A stretch of DNA of 64,000 bases from Cristatella mucedo (GCA_009760855.2 WPIO01000024.1:2455001-2519000); one strand, 5' to 3'. Shown: positions 23,401-31,795, counted from the stretch's first letter. Translations and numbers: made by a program. Notes: generated by a model from the letters alone, not told the origin.

Positions 23401-25069
23401 TAGTGTTACTCGGATATGGGAAAACCTAACCCTCAAAATGGGCTGGGCCAACATATCTTAGCCTCGGCACGGAATTTTAGGGTGTCGTGTTCCAAATACA
23501 GATTTCAGTAGGTGACCACATCAGCTCACAGTCATGTCTGCTAACTTTCGGCAACATAAAATTGCGAGTAATCAAACTGGCATAGATATCACAGCCAGGC
23601 TGGTCCGTACGTTTTTGGCATCCATTTATACTTCTAAAGCTCTAGTAACAGATTTAGTTCTATTGGGGAGCGATACAGATGCTTCATTATTGTTGTTAAT
23701 AGTAACCCGAGAGCTTGAAGACAACTTGACTTTGAGCAGCGATAACTAAAGTTGGAACGGAAAAAGCCTGACTAGTAGGTGGACATTGATATAATATATT
23801 TGAAAACATTTCGCGAATGACACGAGTGTAGCGTGCCGCCATATGGGAAACATTTTGGGACGAGTTATCGCTGGGCTGAGTGCCAACTTTGCTCCCCTAG
23901 TTGGGGCAAGCAAGCATAAGAAGGCGCAAGGTGCGGTTAATTGCTTCGGGAGAAAACTCCCATCTTTGAAAAATGTGATGACAGCGTGATTTACTGGTTC
24001 GCAGAAAAGCCCAGTAGCTTTCAAGAAACAGGAACGAAGGAGCGTGTGTAGCTTTGGCTCGATTGCATTCAAAATTGAAAGGGTCAGCGTCAGCCTGCAA
24101 TCCGCGCGAACCGTTGTTAAACGTTGGCCGGAGCGACGACCTTCTGCACAGCTATTGAAGAAGGCGATGCATTAGCCGAAGAGACAGCAGCAGCCGACGG
24201 TCAGCCGAAGAGTCCGCTGAAAAGCAGCCGGGAGTATAAAACCTTATTAAATAGGCCGCGTGAACTAATGAATTGCGTTAGCGGCTCGACGTTCAGCCGT
24301 CACAAGGAGTGCGAGAGTCTAGGAGTTTTATTATGCCTGCGGTTTTTCCAAGTCCGTCAGAGCGCGGAATGCTACACAGAGCGGATAGGGGCCTAGCCGT
24401 CCGATGCAGAATCCCCTTGGTTTGAGCTAAAATTGGCAAGTAAAGGAAGCTGCGGCGAGGTCAAGGCTCGCTATCTCTATCTTCAAGCACTATGGAAATA
24501 CATAGGAAGCTCAAGACACGACAGGCTGCGCCCTTCGTCAAGAGCTCTGCGGTAGTCAGTAATGCGGCTGGACCGCAGTCCGGCAGGAGTTCAATCACTT
24601 CCGGCTCATGACCTCACTGGCGGCAATAGCGAACCCGGAAACGACGGCTCGTAGCTTGTTGTGTACCGGGCTTCCTACATCCAATCCGACGACCTTGGAC
24701 AGACCAGACATTTAAAATCAAGGACAACTGTTGCAAGAACTTCCTGTGTCAAAGTTCCCCGTGGCCTCTTTCTCCTGATCGCGCTCCCCAAAGCCGTAAG
24801 GAAGCTGCGAAGTCCTGTAAGGTAACCAGCCACGGGGGGGGGGAGCGGCAGTAGGCGAGCGGGCGGGCGGTCGGTCGGCCGGCGGGCTCGCGTAGCACCT
24901 TTTTCGGCCGCACCGAGGCGTTTCGAAGTTTACTCGCGGCCCGCGACTGCGCGCACGCGCACAGCCGCCGCCGCCGCCGCCGCCGCTTTACCTCTACGCG
25001 CCACACGTAAAAGCCCGTGGCCCTCCTCGGCACCGCCGCAAACGCCGGGTCGACGGTGTGGCTCAGCAT
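2038..25069 (-). CDS. Gelsolin/villin/CapG-family actin-binding protein gene (partial, spliced, runs off left edge)
   Basis: Gene-level entry; exons are listed separately. Minus-strand exons at 25069-24992, 10006-9938, 9798-9668, 5438-5333 and 2148-2038 read in order as the first gelsolin repeat and the core of the second. Landmarks are an N-terminal GFYVWRVE (family: LQIWRVE), HIHYWIGSHASQ, VELDDFLGG followed by QHREAEGSES (family: LDDYLGG..QHREVQGxES), RLLHVKGRA, and SWSSFNDGDVYILDL with IFIWQGK. From 10006 onward every junction has matching phase (0, 0, 2, 0) and GT/AG borders. Family members cap or sever actin filaments in a calcium-regulated way in the cytoplasm. A piece of repeat 1 between exon 1 and 10006 is not securely found (candidate at 20.3 kb). 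The gene continues beyond position 1, so a three-repeat CapG/gelsolin-like form cannot be told from a six-repeat villin/gelsolin form. The family call is firm from the motifs; the member is not determined. Confidence 0.85.
2149..5332. other. Intron of the gelsolin-family gene
   Basis: Contains the (CT)n tract and otherwise no recognised element. The lysine/glutamate-rich frame at 4072-4416 (plus) looks like simple-sequence bias. Confidence 0.6.
4686..4751. repeat. (CT)n microsatellite
   Basis: About 65 bases of CT dinucleotides with a short C run, accounting for the serine/leucine-rich open frame there. Confidence 0.95.
5333..5438 (-). CDS. Gelsolin-family gene, internal exon (RLLHVKG)
   Basis: 106 bases from the acceptor CATCCTCAG to the donor GAG|GTAATA. 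It enters by completing the arginine codon split from the previous exon and leaves in phase 0. The residues include YIKDESGLASRAS and end RLLHVKGRAQIRCVE. Family members have Y-x-K-G-G-V-A-S-G-F before an R-L-L-H-V-K-G strand. Here the GGVASG motif is altered to DESGLAS, so actin or phospholipid contacts there may differ. Confidence 0.85.
5551..7145 (-). mobile_element. CR1/L2-like LINE, 5'-truncated, reverse transcriptase frame intact
   Basis: The minus strand reads NYRPVSLLPFLSKTLERVV through FQSGFRANHSTESALL, LLVLLDLSAAFDTIDH, YGVPQGSVLGPVLF and FYADDTQLYL to a C-terminal YAPTAWNSLP. These are the reverse transcriptase blocks of a Jockey-superfamily (CR1/L2-like) LINE, with the catalytic YADD present. 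About 431 codons from the first ATG are open to the stop near 5788, so this is the best-preserved copy. The 3' tail (5551-5660) has a GGCGC/GCGCC stem and ends in (AAT)n on this strand. The endonuclease and ORF1 are missing: 5' truncation occurs near 7145. Confidence 0.93.
7421..7573 (+). mobile_element. tRNA-derived SINE, family A
   Basis: The head TGATAGCCCAGGAGGTAAAG resembles a tRNA A box. A B-box-like GTGGTTTCGCATTCTG follows about 40 bases on. The body ends GATAGCCGTTAAGGCTCTCC...AAATGAGGCTGTTAAATCAGCTA. The same ~155-base unit recurs at 10.7, 11.6, 21.1 and 61.0 kb. Confidence 0.82.
8379..8410. repeat. (GA)n microsatellite
   Basis: About 32 bases of GA repeats. Confidence 0.95.
9668..9798 (-). 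CDS. Gelsolin-family gene, internal exon (LDDFLGG..QHRE)
   Basis: 131 bases from the acceptor CGTTTAG to the donor AG|GTGAGG, entering in phase 0 and leaving in phase 2. It begins IEEGITARKAVELDDFLGG and continues QHREAEGSESAAFLRHFRG. This is the most diagnostic stretch of the gene, matching the long helix and the QHREVQGxES-xxF-xxYF signature of gelsolin repeat 1. The exon sits in CpG-richer sequence than its surroundings, as expected for conserved coding sequence. Confidence 0.9.
9938..10006 (-). CDS. Gelsolin-family gene, internal exon (HYWIG)
   Basis: Twenty-three codons between a TTTTAG acceptor and a GTGAGC donor, phase 0 at both ends. It encodes IHETEDCEPD followed by IHIHYWIGSHASQ. 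The HIHYWIG block corresponds to the HIHFWIG/LHYWLG strand of gelsolin repeat 1, which is followed in the family by S-x-D-E. Here the aspartate-glutamate pair is replaced by S-Q, and the next exon opens with I-E-E. It is separated from the next exon by an intron of only 139 bases. Confidence 0.85.
10485..10695 (+). mobile_element. Second LINE-like 3' end family ('RLWNSL' repeat), copy 1
   Basis: Begins CAGGTGCTAGACTGTGGAAC, which reads G-A-R-L-W-N-S-L, the typical C-terminal motif of CR1/RTE-type LINE proteins. It continues through a CTCCTGCTGCCGTCTGTGG block and a TCTATTTGTGGCACGAGG block. The same unit recurs at 37.0, 38.4, 42.1 and 56.9 kb. Confidence 0.65.
10725..10880 (-). mobile_element. 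tRNA-derived SINE, family A
   Basis: Minus-strand copy: GGTCTTAACCCCAGAGG head, GGATTCGAGTCTTGTAG B box, GGGCAATCC, and TAGCTGTCAAGACTCTTCTG toward the 3' end. The 3'-terminal AAATCAGCT is lost. Confidence 0.8.
11580..11735 (+). mobile_element. tRNA-derived SINE, family A
   Basis: Excellent B box GGGTTCGATTCCTGCGG at about 11622, then GGGCGATTCTTTATCGCCAC and GTGATAGCCGTAAAGGCTC, ending GAGGCTGTTTAATCAGCTAGG. The A-box side is weaker (TAGGTAAGGTGGTTGC). Confidence 0.85.
13236..13405 (-). mobile_element. tRNA-derived SINE, family B (LINE-like tail)
   Basis: Minus strand: GGTTTGGCCTAGTGATTAAG (A box), GAGGTAGTGAGCTCGAGCCC (B box region), then GAAGCACCTGAATAGAGATGG and GTGCTATACAAGCAAAT. The 3' part copies the layout of the LINE tail (AAAGCGCCTAGAAAGAGATT...GGCGCTTTATCAAG). 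Confidence 0.75.
16470..16600. repeat. 131-bp near-perfect hairpin
   Basis: The outer arms 16470-16518 and 16552-16600 are reverse complements at 47 of 49 positions. Between them lies a perfect palindrome with 13-base arms around one base (16519-16545, centre GCTATAACACTAA-G), plus a six-base spacer. It carries no coding sequence. It could be a palindromic MITE, a cruciform-forming locus or an RNA hairpin precursor. I saw no target-site duplication. Confidence 0.9.
16641..16752. repeat. Interrupted GCA / GCAGTG minisatellite
   Basis: About 110 bases built of GCA and GGCAGTGGCAGAGGCAGCA variants. The alanine/threonine-rich frames on the minus strand here are repeat translations. Confidence 0.9.
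17376..17461 (-). mobile_element. Solo LINE 3' tail flanked by (TA)n
   Basis: GCACTTGATATAGCGCCCTC...GTAGGCGCTTTACATTTGCTGCAAA is the conserved ~80-base 3' tail of the local LINE family, without any coding part, between two (TA)n tracts (17346-17375 and 17462-17479). It is an extreme 5' truncation. Confidence 0.8.
18545..18650 (-). mobile_element. tRNA-derived SINE, family B, head and body
   Basis: Minus strand: GGTTTGGTCCAGTGGTTAAG, GCCGAGGTCGTGGGCTCGAG, GCATAAGTGAAGCGCCTGAA. The sequence stops at the start of the tail. Other partial copies lie near 1505-1640 and 43498-43590, both minus. Confidence 0.72.
18700..18786 (+). mobile_element. SINE family A, 3' half only
   Basis: CAACCACTCGCAAGGGGTGG, GAGAGCCGTTAAGGTTCTTAG and AAATGAGGCTGCTAGATCAG correspond to the 3' half of family A. 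It lies downstream of a family B head on the opposite strand (18545-18650). Confidence 0.7.
19735..19895 (+). mobile_element. tRNA-derived SINE, family B (LINE-like tail)
   Basis: TATGGCTCAGGGATTAAGGTG (A box), GAGGTCGTGGGCTCGAGCCC (B box), then GAAGCACCTAAATATAGATG, AAGTTCTCTTAAGGTGCC and an AT-rich end. The best-preserved family B copy. It follows a degraded minus-strand LINE tail at 19636-19715. Confidence 0.78.
20292..20362 (-). CDS. Candidate missing exon of the gelsolin-family gene (repeat 1 core)
   Basis: An open frame ends in GFLSDAIVINRN immediately before a strong GTGAGT donor in phase 0, which is the phase needed to join the next exon at 10006. It aligns plausibly with the FFTGDAYVILKT strand of gelsolin repeat 1, and the residues before it (LAHVQSG) could match the LVPVP region. 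Against it: the conserved glycine before the aspartate is missing, and no AG acceptor upstream gives phase 0 to fit exon 1. The left border given here is only one possible acceptor. A chance match, or another small exon between, is possible. Confidence 0.3.
21128..21286 (+). mobile_element. tRNA-derived SINE, family A
   Basis: TCTTAGCCCAGAGGTAAGGTG (A box), CGGGTCGTGGGTCTGAGTCC (B box), GGACGGTCC plus a T run, then GGCTGCGACGGCTCTTC and TGATGCTACTAAATCAGCTC. Confidence 0.82.
21477..22279 (-). mobile_element. CR1/L2-like LINE 3' end, 5'-truncated
   Basis: Nearly identical to the 3' half of the copy at 5.6-7.1 kb. It carries the last ~160 codons (from MVHAFVTSRLDFCNSLL to AFSGSL) and the complete tail with (AAT)n. 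It breaks off at GACTGTGGA near 22279. The high identity between copies suggests recent activity of the family. Confidence 0.93.
22860..22975 (-). mobile_element. tRNA-derived SINE fragment
   Basis: On the minus strand, TTCTTAGCCCAGGGTTAGC leads to CTCGTGCTTCACAAGCCTGG and GTCACGAGTTCGAGTCCTGC (B box). Related to family A, with a different 3' part. Other degraded pieces with similar boxes occur near 920-1010 (minus) and 20430-20555 (plus). Confidence 0.6.
22970..23660 (+). mobile_element. Old, degraded CR1/L2-like LINE fragment
   Basis: Fragments of the same reverse transcriptase are readable on the plus strand. DLSVAFDTFGHH-like sequence sits near 22980, HTLPLADG..FHLHADGKQFFLCF near 23180, and KLNDDKTNLLVMG near 23360, with many indels and stops. 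The YADD block is reduced to HADGK. There is no tail. It is much more diverged than the 5.6, 21.5 and 27 kb copies. Confidence 0.8.
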
Positions 25070-25260
25070 GGCGTGCGAAGCGCGCGCCGCTCGATCGGTG
25101 CGATGCGACCTGAAAGATGGCGGAGACCGTGAAGAGCGCGCAGCGCCCGCTTACGCTCCTGCTGCCACTGCGCGAACAGGGCCGTTAGCGCGCACAGGCT
25201 CCCCCCCCCTCGTACAGACCGGCGACTCGCTAGAAGGCGTGGCTTGAGTTCACGATTCGG
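24840..25260. promoter_or_regulatory. CpG-rich promoter region of the gelsolin-family gene, with a YY1-like site
   Basis: Very GC- and CpG-rich DNA around the first exon, with a (CCG)n run at 24963-24987. AAAGATGGCGG at 25113-25123 (plus strand) matches the core of the AAGATGGCGGC element known to bind YY1 at many animal start sites. In the plus direction an ATG inside this element opens a frame of only 23 codons. Its orientation, opposite to the gelsolin gene, could mean a bidirectional promoter. Promoter function is inferred from composition only. Confidence 0.45.
24992..25069 (-). CDS. Gelsolin-family gene, first coding exon
   Basis: Twenty-six codons from ATG (25069-25067) to GAG, followed by a GTAAAG donor. 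The residues run from MLSHTVDPAFAAV to GFYVWRVE. A short N-terminal stretch of the type 'V-x-P-A-F' leading into an IWRVE-like strand is the usual opening of gelsolin repeat 1. The exon lies in very GC-rich DNA with a (CCG)n run just inside the intron, as expected for a promoter-proximal exon. If the donor were ignored the frame would run into poly-arginine from that CCG repeat, which argues for the splice here. It ends in phase 0. Confidence 0.75.
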
Positions 25261-26926
25261 TTCGTACCGCCGGCGGTGACTCACCAATAACGCGCGGAGG
25301 GTTGCGCTGGCTGTGGCTGGTAGGATGTGGTGGACGATACGGGTAGGGAGGGAGGGAGGGAGTTAGCGGGCGGCCAGCGTAAATCAACTCACCTGCGATA
25401 CGGAACAGGAATTAAGTATGCCGTAAGCGACTCCGCCAAGCCAGCCTCGCTAGTCTTCGTCGTCGCCTTAAAGCCTCGTACGTAGCAGCTGTCCTGTGAG
25501 CTCAAGGACAATGTCGTCGCGTCGCGCGAGAGATCCGCAGTCTAATCGAAACGTCGCTAAAAAAAAGCCATCGACTCCGGACAAGCCACCAGTTCGATTG
25601 TACGGCAAAGCGCTGTGCGGCACTGCAACGGGCGCGACACCGGTGTGCGAAAAACGCTGAGTTTTGGCACAACGCGGAGTTCCGACACGTTTCACTGGCA
25701 CACAGGCTTTGCAACTGCAGCTAGGATGGAGGCTGCGTCTTCGCGATCCACGTATCTCTCTCCTAGCCTTTCTAGCGTCTGTAGCCGGGACTAAAGCGGG
25801 TTTCGCCATGGAACACCTCGCGCCTGAGCTTTGGGAGCCCATCTGGATAGCCGACAGTCTGGCTCTTCTTTCGCCACGAATAAACCACTCTTCGCTACCT
25901 GTCGTTCTGCGTCTCCTCGCGGAAACACGAGCGTAAACCGACGCTTTTATATTCACGTGGAGGGCAACGAAACAACGTATATATGAGTCGCAAGGGGGGA
26001 CATCTTCGGGTACATTGCGGTTAGCACGACTTAAGGCGAAACCCCTGAACGCAAGTGAGCCGTCAGACGCGAAGCGATGTGGGCGAACCGCCATCAGACG
26101 GGCTGGGCGCTGGGTCGTCGCTCAGCTCGTCGATCGATCGGTTTCGCTACTTACAAAGACGCACAGGCCCTACATCGATGGTAGAGGTCTGTGAGTTCGA
26201 CCGGTTCAGATTCGAGGCTATTTTAGTGAAACATCATTAATACCAAACCTTTATTTCTTGCGTTCATTGACGCTTCTTATATGGAGAACTTGGTATTTTA
26301 TTGCTCCGGGGCACAGCGAAGTCCCCTTAAACTCGGTGGACAGGGAATGCAATCCCCTACTACCAGCTGGGTTGGCCGAGGTCAAGGTTTTTCCTTTAGG
26401 GGTTTCGTCTTGGCATTTCCGAGTTTCGAGCCTCGAGGTCAGTAGTTTAAGGAAGAGTAGCAGGATGCTAATCAGAAGGCCTATCACAGCTAATAACTGT
26501 TGGCATTTTCCAATACGAATGTCGAAATACGGGTTAATTATCATACAATATTGAGGTTAAGCCTTTGCTTTGAAGCACCTGAGTAACGATACATTACAAG
26601 TCAGATGCAGATTCGTGGACGAACAGTCTCATGATGTTAAAATTGTACACAAGCCTAATTTATTTGATCGCTGAATAGATATCGCCACGTGGTCTTACAA
26701 AATGTTATCACAGTAATCGTGAATATAGCAAAGGAAGTGGAAGGAGGAAGTAGGAAGTGGAAAATAGCTTAAGGCAATGCTGATGCACAAGATTGACAAT
26801 CTTCACTAATGCTGACTAGTGCTCCATGAATAAGACGCCTTTATTGAAATGACCAGGTCAGTATGCTACGACTTTTATGTTACGACATCGCTCTGAAGGC
26901 ATAATCAGTATTTGTGATGTTATGAT

Positions 26927-28352
26927 ACAACGACCTACTTAGGAATGCAGACATGGGTAGAGTGTCTCTGCTTGTTTTGCTTGATCTTTCGGCAGCTTTT
27001 GATACCATCGATCACAAAGTTCTTCTAGAGCGCCTCTCATCTCGCCTGGGCATCACTGGCACTGCTCTGCAGTGGTTCAGGTCCTATCTCAGTGGGAGAC
27101 TCCAAAGTATTGACGTGAATGGACAAAGATCATCGGAAGTACCTCTGAAATATGGAGTAACTCATGGCTCAGTGCTAGGTCTGGTTCTTTTCACGGTTTA
27201 TACTCTCACTCTTGCTGATGTGATTGCCAAGCACAATCTAGGCTTTCACTTCTATTTGTATGACACCCAGTTGTACCTTTGCTTTGATCCCTCCCAGACT
27301 TCGAGCACCTCGAATTCTCTCAACTCACTTGCTGCATGTGTTAATGACATCCGCACATGGATGGCAGCATATTTTCTAAAATTAAATGATGATAAAAACT
27401 AACTTACTAGTTATGGGCAAACTCAGTGTGATTCACAAATTGGAAAGGCTGACGTTCAAAAGTGGCTCTGCCAGCATATCTCCTGTCGAATCAGCTCGGA
27501 ATCTAGGTGTCATATTCCAAAGCGACCTCTCGTTAGACGACCATATCAGCTCCACAGTCAAATCTGCCTATTTTCAGCTTCATAACATTGCTAAAATTCG
27601 GGCTTGTTTAGATAAAGATACCACGTCCAAGTTGGTCCATGCATTCGTGACATCCCGTCTCGACTTCTGCAACTCACTGCTCACTGGCCTACCAGCATGT
27701 GCGATCAGGCGATTGCAGCTTGTGCAAAACTCTGCAGCTAGGCTTGTCTGTCGTGAGCGTCGCAGTTGCCACATTACTCCACTTCTCGCCGACCTGCACT
27801 GGCTACCAGTCAAGCAACGGATTGACTTCAAGGTTTTGTCGCTCACTTTTAGGTCCCTTCATTCTATGGCTCCAGCCTATCTGTCAGATATACTACCCCA
27901 TCAGGCCAAGCATCGTACCACCCGCTTCTCGGAATCCAACAGTCTAGAAATACCTCATACAAACCTTAAATCCTTTGGAGACCATGCATTTAGTTCATAT
28001 GCTCCCAAAGCCTGGAACTCCATCCCGACCTGCGTCAAAACATCCCCCTACCTGACCACATTTAAAAGGAACCTAAAAACACACCTATTTAGGACAGCAT
28101 TTAGTGGGTCCCTGTGATTCGTCTTTGATGTGCTTATGCGTGCTGACACTGTGCATGCTGCCACTAACCACATTTGCATGCTGACCTTGTGCATGTCACC
28201 CCTAACCATATTATTCATCTCGTTTGTTTTTCAAGCATGATTTTACTTACCATTCAATTGCATTTCACTTTACAGCAAATGTAAAGCGCCTAGAGAGAGA
28301 TTGAGTTCTTTGAGGACGCTTTATCAAGTGAATTATTATTATTATTATTATT
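26927..28352 (+). mobile_element. CR1/L2-like LINE, 5'-truncated, inactive
   Basis: Plus-strand copy starting in the palm domain (LLVLLDLSAAFDTIDH) and running to an (ATT)n tail. The frame is broken near 27397, within DDK-TNLLVMG. The catalytic block reads FYLYDTQLYL instead of FYADDTQLYL, so the first catalytic aspartate is lost. The tail, with its GCGCC...GGACGC hairpin, is complete. Confidence 0.93.
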
Positions 28353-29052
28353 ATCAAGCGTTTATAGCTCTGTGAGATGTTTGGGGAAATTCAAAGTACA
28401 TCGTAAACCTCTCCACTTTCTGGTGCATAGTAGCATGACCTTAGTTATGAGACATTTGCATGAACTGCATGTGATAAACATGCACATAACTGCATAATTT
28501 GAACGTGGGTGGGAAAGGACTGCTAGAGGCCACGGCCACTGCACTGTGGCCGCTGAGCTCTCATAAACTAGAATTCCTTGAAGCACGGCTTGTCGCCTGA
28601 ATCACAACTCTTTTTGGTTTGCGACAGATCGCTTGCGATTGTGTGGCAGATACAAATTCTGGGAGAATGTTTATAGAGAGAAGAAATTACAGCTGTTGCG
28701 TTTTGGCATTAGGAAGCTGCCAATTTTTGCATTGGAGTTTGCAGATGGGCAGCCGTGCATGTTTGAAATACAAAGGCCGAAGTGTCACCTGCTGCTATTC
28801 TGGACTACACATTAGTAGGTGCCATGCCTGGAACGTGCCGCATATAGCTTTTCAGCCATTTCCAGAGAGATAACGCCTAGTTACGACGCAGTGCTGCCAG
28901 TACTTATGATGGGCTTGGCACCATAGGCACGACACCCCAGGCTAGAACGAGTCAAGTTCCTACCTGGTATCGTCTGCACAGCCTACCTGTATTCATTCGC
29001 AAGATGCACTACGAAACAGTCATTCTCTCTTTCTCTCTCTACAAATATATAT

Positions 29053-29076
29053 ATGTGTGTGTGTGTGCGCGCTCGC

Positions 29077-29131
<55 letters not shown>
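29053..29131. repeat. (TG)n microsatellite
   Basis: About 80 bases of TG with a CGCTCGCGTGCG interruption near the start. Confidence 0.95.
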
Positions 29132-29134
<3 letters not shown>

Positions 29135-29820
29135 ACGTGTCATTAACGACAGCGTTAGCACGGCGCCTCTCTTTTTAGGTCGGCCATGATATACGGCAAG
29201 TCGAACTTCCAGTGTATCTGACTGAGCAAAAATCCAGGCAAGAGGAAACCGAACCCATTGGTGCTCTCAGGCATGAGGAAGTGTTTCACCCTACACTTCT
29301 ATTAAAGCTCCTATGCCTAGTGCAGTCGCTACGGGCAGCTTTTCCGGCTTGTCTAGACCGAAGCAGGTCGGCTGGAAAGTCCGTCCAGATTACTTCCAAG
29401 CTTCGCCGACGATGGGACAAGTGGGAGCAACGTTAGCAAGAGGGAGTGGCAAGTAGTTACTACGTCCTATTCGTGCCACTACTCCCGGTCGATGCTTAGA
29501 CTGAAAGAAAAAATGACTCATTAGGCTTAGCCGGCTTTTATGGTACGAATAGAATAAAGTGTTGCTATCTGTCCTGCATAGCAATTTACGACTTCTCCGA
29601 GGTCCTGATTTGCTTTTACATGTAATCTTACATGCTTGCCTCGTGTGACTAGTAACTATAGCAGCAATCGATCCGGCAGCTCCCCGCGGAGAGCTGTTTC
29701 TGCCACCCTGCCTGTTTCTTACAGCATCGCTATGTGTGTCACAGCCTTCCACACGGCCAGTCGTCGGACTGGGTAGCCGACCGAGTAACAAGTCTCCAGC
29801 TCCTGCACCAATCGCTTTAT

Positions 29821-30258
29821 TCAGAAACCATGCAGGCCAACCCAGTCTACACACTCTAGACTGCCGGGGTCGAGGGATCTAGCTATCTCCCTCCTCTCAT
29901 ATACTCCTCCGGCAGCCCTTATATTCCATGCACACATTGTCTGTGCACTGTCGAGCCATTGTTTGTTCCGAACCTGCCTGACAGCTGGCGGTAGATTGTA
30001 GTAGATGTATGTCTGCCACAGATGCTGCCAACATATGGATTTGCCTCGGACTGCCGAGTCATCTGCCAGAAGCCATTGTACGCCCCTCCACCGCTCGAGA
30101 GCACGAGGCTGCTTAAGCAGTCTGAGCCCTTTTAGGGCCTCCGCCCAGTGCTCGAAGGCTGCTGAGTCATATGTTTCCTCACACTCGGTCCTCCAGCTAT
30201 GCAGGCGTCTATCCTCTATAGTGTCTGCTGCAACCTGAAGTTGACGGTTGAATGCCGG
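29821..30258 (-). other. Unassigned open frame without ATG start (about 137-145 codons)
   Basis: The minus strand is open from a degraded LINE tail near 30260 to TGA at 29823-29821. It reads, among others, VAADTIEDRRLHSW, YDSAAFEHWAEALKGL, ICWQHLWQTYIYYNLPP and QWLDSAQTMCAWN, and is tryptophan-rich with low repeat content. A plausible AG acceptor (CAACTTCAG) precedes the valine at 30234. It could be an exon of an undetected gene or a transposon remnant. I do not recognise the family. Confidence 0.4.
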
Positions 30259-31095
30259 GTAATAATAATAACTATAATAACGAAATCTCCATTGCGCTCT
30301 AAGAGAACTAAATTTAAGTAGGCACTTTCCTGGCTTAGATCATGTTACCTCAATCCCCGGGGTACGATGCAGGCGTAGCCTCATGGTGGATTAGACGGTG
30401 GCAGTCCATGAATAGCTCGACGGCTCCTCTGAAGCCGACTGCCTTGTTGCCACTTACGACGACCGCAACTTCTTTTCAATTTGGGTGTTTGCTATTAGCC
30501 ACCAGGCATCTTCTGGAAGCCTGACACCGGACTTCATTTGCTGGGCTCTTTCAAGGTGGATCCTTCTTGAGCTCAACGGCACTAATTTGGTTGCATCCTA
30601 TGGCTGTGGATTTGTCTTGGTTGAGCAACAAAAATGAATGTGCTTCGTTCATAAAAAATTTAGCTAACATTTAGTTTTGCAAAAACTGAACCTTTGTTTT
30701 ACACCAAGCTCGCTTGTGACCGAAGCCGGCACTATTACATTGACTAAGTCGCAGGGCCGATAAAACAAGTGTGGAATGAGACTCAGCTCTTAAGACTGAT
30801 CGCTATACTAAAGGCTATTGTTCGCAATGGCTTTTGCGTTGGGATTCAATTCCTGTAATTTTTAGCAGTTGGTATCGTTGGGCCCCAATGCCATAACCCC
30901 AGAGCTGTTCACGTGATTGCCAGTGGTGCAATACATCTTGAGATATCGGTAAGCCTTTGAGCCTTTTGCTGGCATCATGCTGGCTGGCGATCTGATGCCA
31001 TAAGCCGACATGCAAGACCTAATCAACTGGCAATTGATAATCCTTCGTCCTCGTATAGCTTGGCTTGTGAGATTGCTACTACTCCAAACTTTTCT

Positions 31096-31128
31096 GCTGC
31101 ACGGACTCGAAGGATGAGTCCGTGCAGC
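31096..31128. repeat. 13-bp perfect stem hairpin with 7-base loop
   Basis: GCTGCACGGACTC (31096-31108), loop GAAGGAT, GAGTCCGTGCAGC (31116-31128). The arm contains a GGACTCGAA stretch like an inverted SINE B box, so it may derive from head-to-head SINE pieces. Confidence 0.7.
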
Positions 31129-31682
31129 TCGAAGCAGCATGCAAGTGCATGCAGCAAGACATGCAGCAGCAAGTCCGAAGCACGAGCCCTTCGAATCAAC
31201 AAGCTGCTGGGCCACAAGCCATCCTGAAGTGATGCTCACCAATCTGTGGCTTACCTGGCTTCAGCCTGCATGAGCCCATCAACGTAAAGAAGCCTCCTGT
31301 TTTACAGAGCGCTGTTAGGTGTACAGACCAACTAACCGTACTTGCAGGCAGAACAGCTGGTGTGCTTGCAAATACCTCAAATGGGATTTTAGCTACTTCT
31401 AGGAGTAGCATGCATGCTAAGTTGACTTACCTGCTTGCTATTCGTGGTCAGTCACGTTTAAAATAAATCACGTCGGGTGTCGCGTCAGTAAGGCTCTTAC
31501 TTTGCATGTATGGCATTCCAAACGAGCTAACTTGCAAACCTATAACCGTAAGGCTCCCATCTACACACTCAGATATCAAACTATACTGATATCTCACTGC
31601 TTGCAGCATGGCTGCTTCTGGCTTGCGGAGGTCGAAATAGCATGTGTGCTTCTAGATTCCCACAAGCTCAAGCATTTACTGT

Positions 31683-31709
31683 ACACCCACCCACACCCAC
31701 CCACACACA

Positions 31710-31795
<86 letters not shown>

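Larger units (their letters stand above)
10007..24991. other. Long repeat-filled interval of the gelsolin-family gene
   Basis: Holds SINEs, the 21.5-kb and 23-kb LINE copies, the 131-bp hairpin and microsatellites. The missing exon or exons of gelsolin repeat 1 must lie here if the gene is intact. The long minus-strand frame at 17684-18454 has no recognised domain. Confidence 0.6.

Noticed and set aside
25468-26094. 208-codon minus-strand frame as a gene
   Set aside because: It lies in CpG-rich DNA where stops are rare, has arginine/alanine-biased composition and no recognisable domain or splice context.
31096-31140. Hammerhead ribozyme
   Set aside because: GGATGAGTCC...CGAAGC resembles the core, but the required CUGAUGA and GAAA are not met (GGATGA and GAAG) and the pairing is a simple hairpin. 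CTGATGA near 43170 and 56277 fails for the same reason.
31219-31300. Extra exon of the IQ-motif gene (GFFTLMGSCRLKP)
   Set aside because: Splice signals and phase are possible, but the exon at 34473-34405 fits better and leads to a natural stop.
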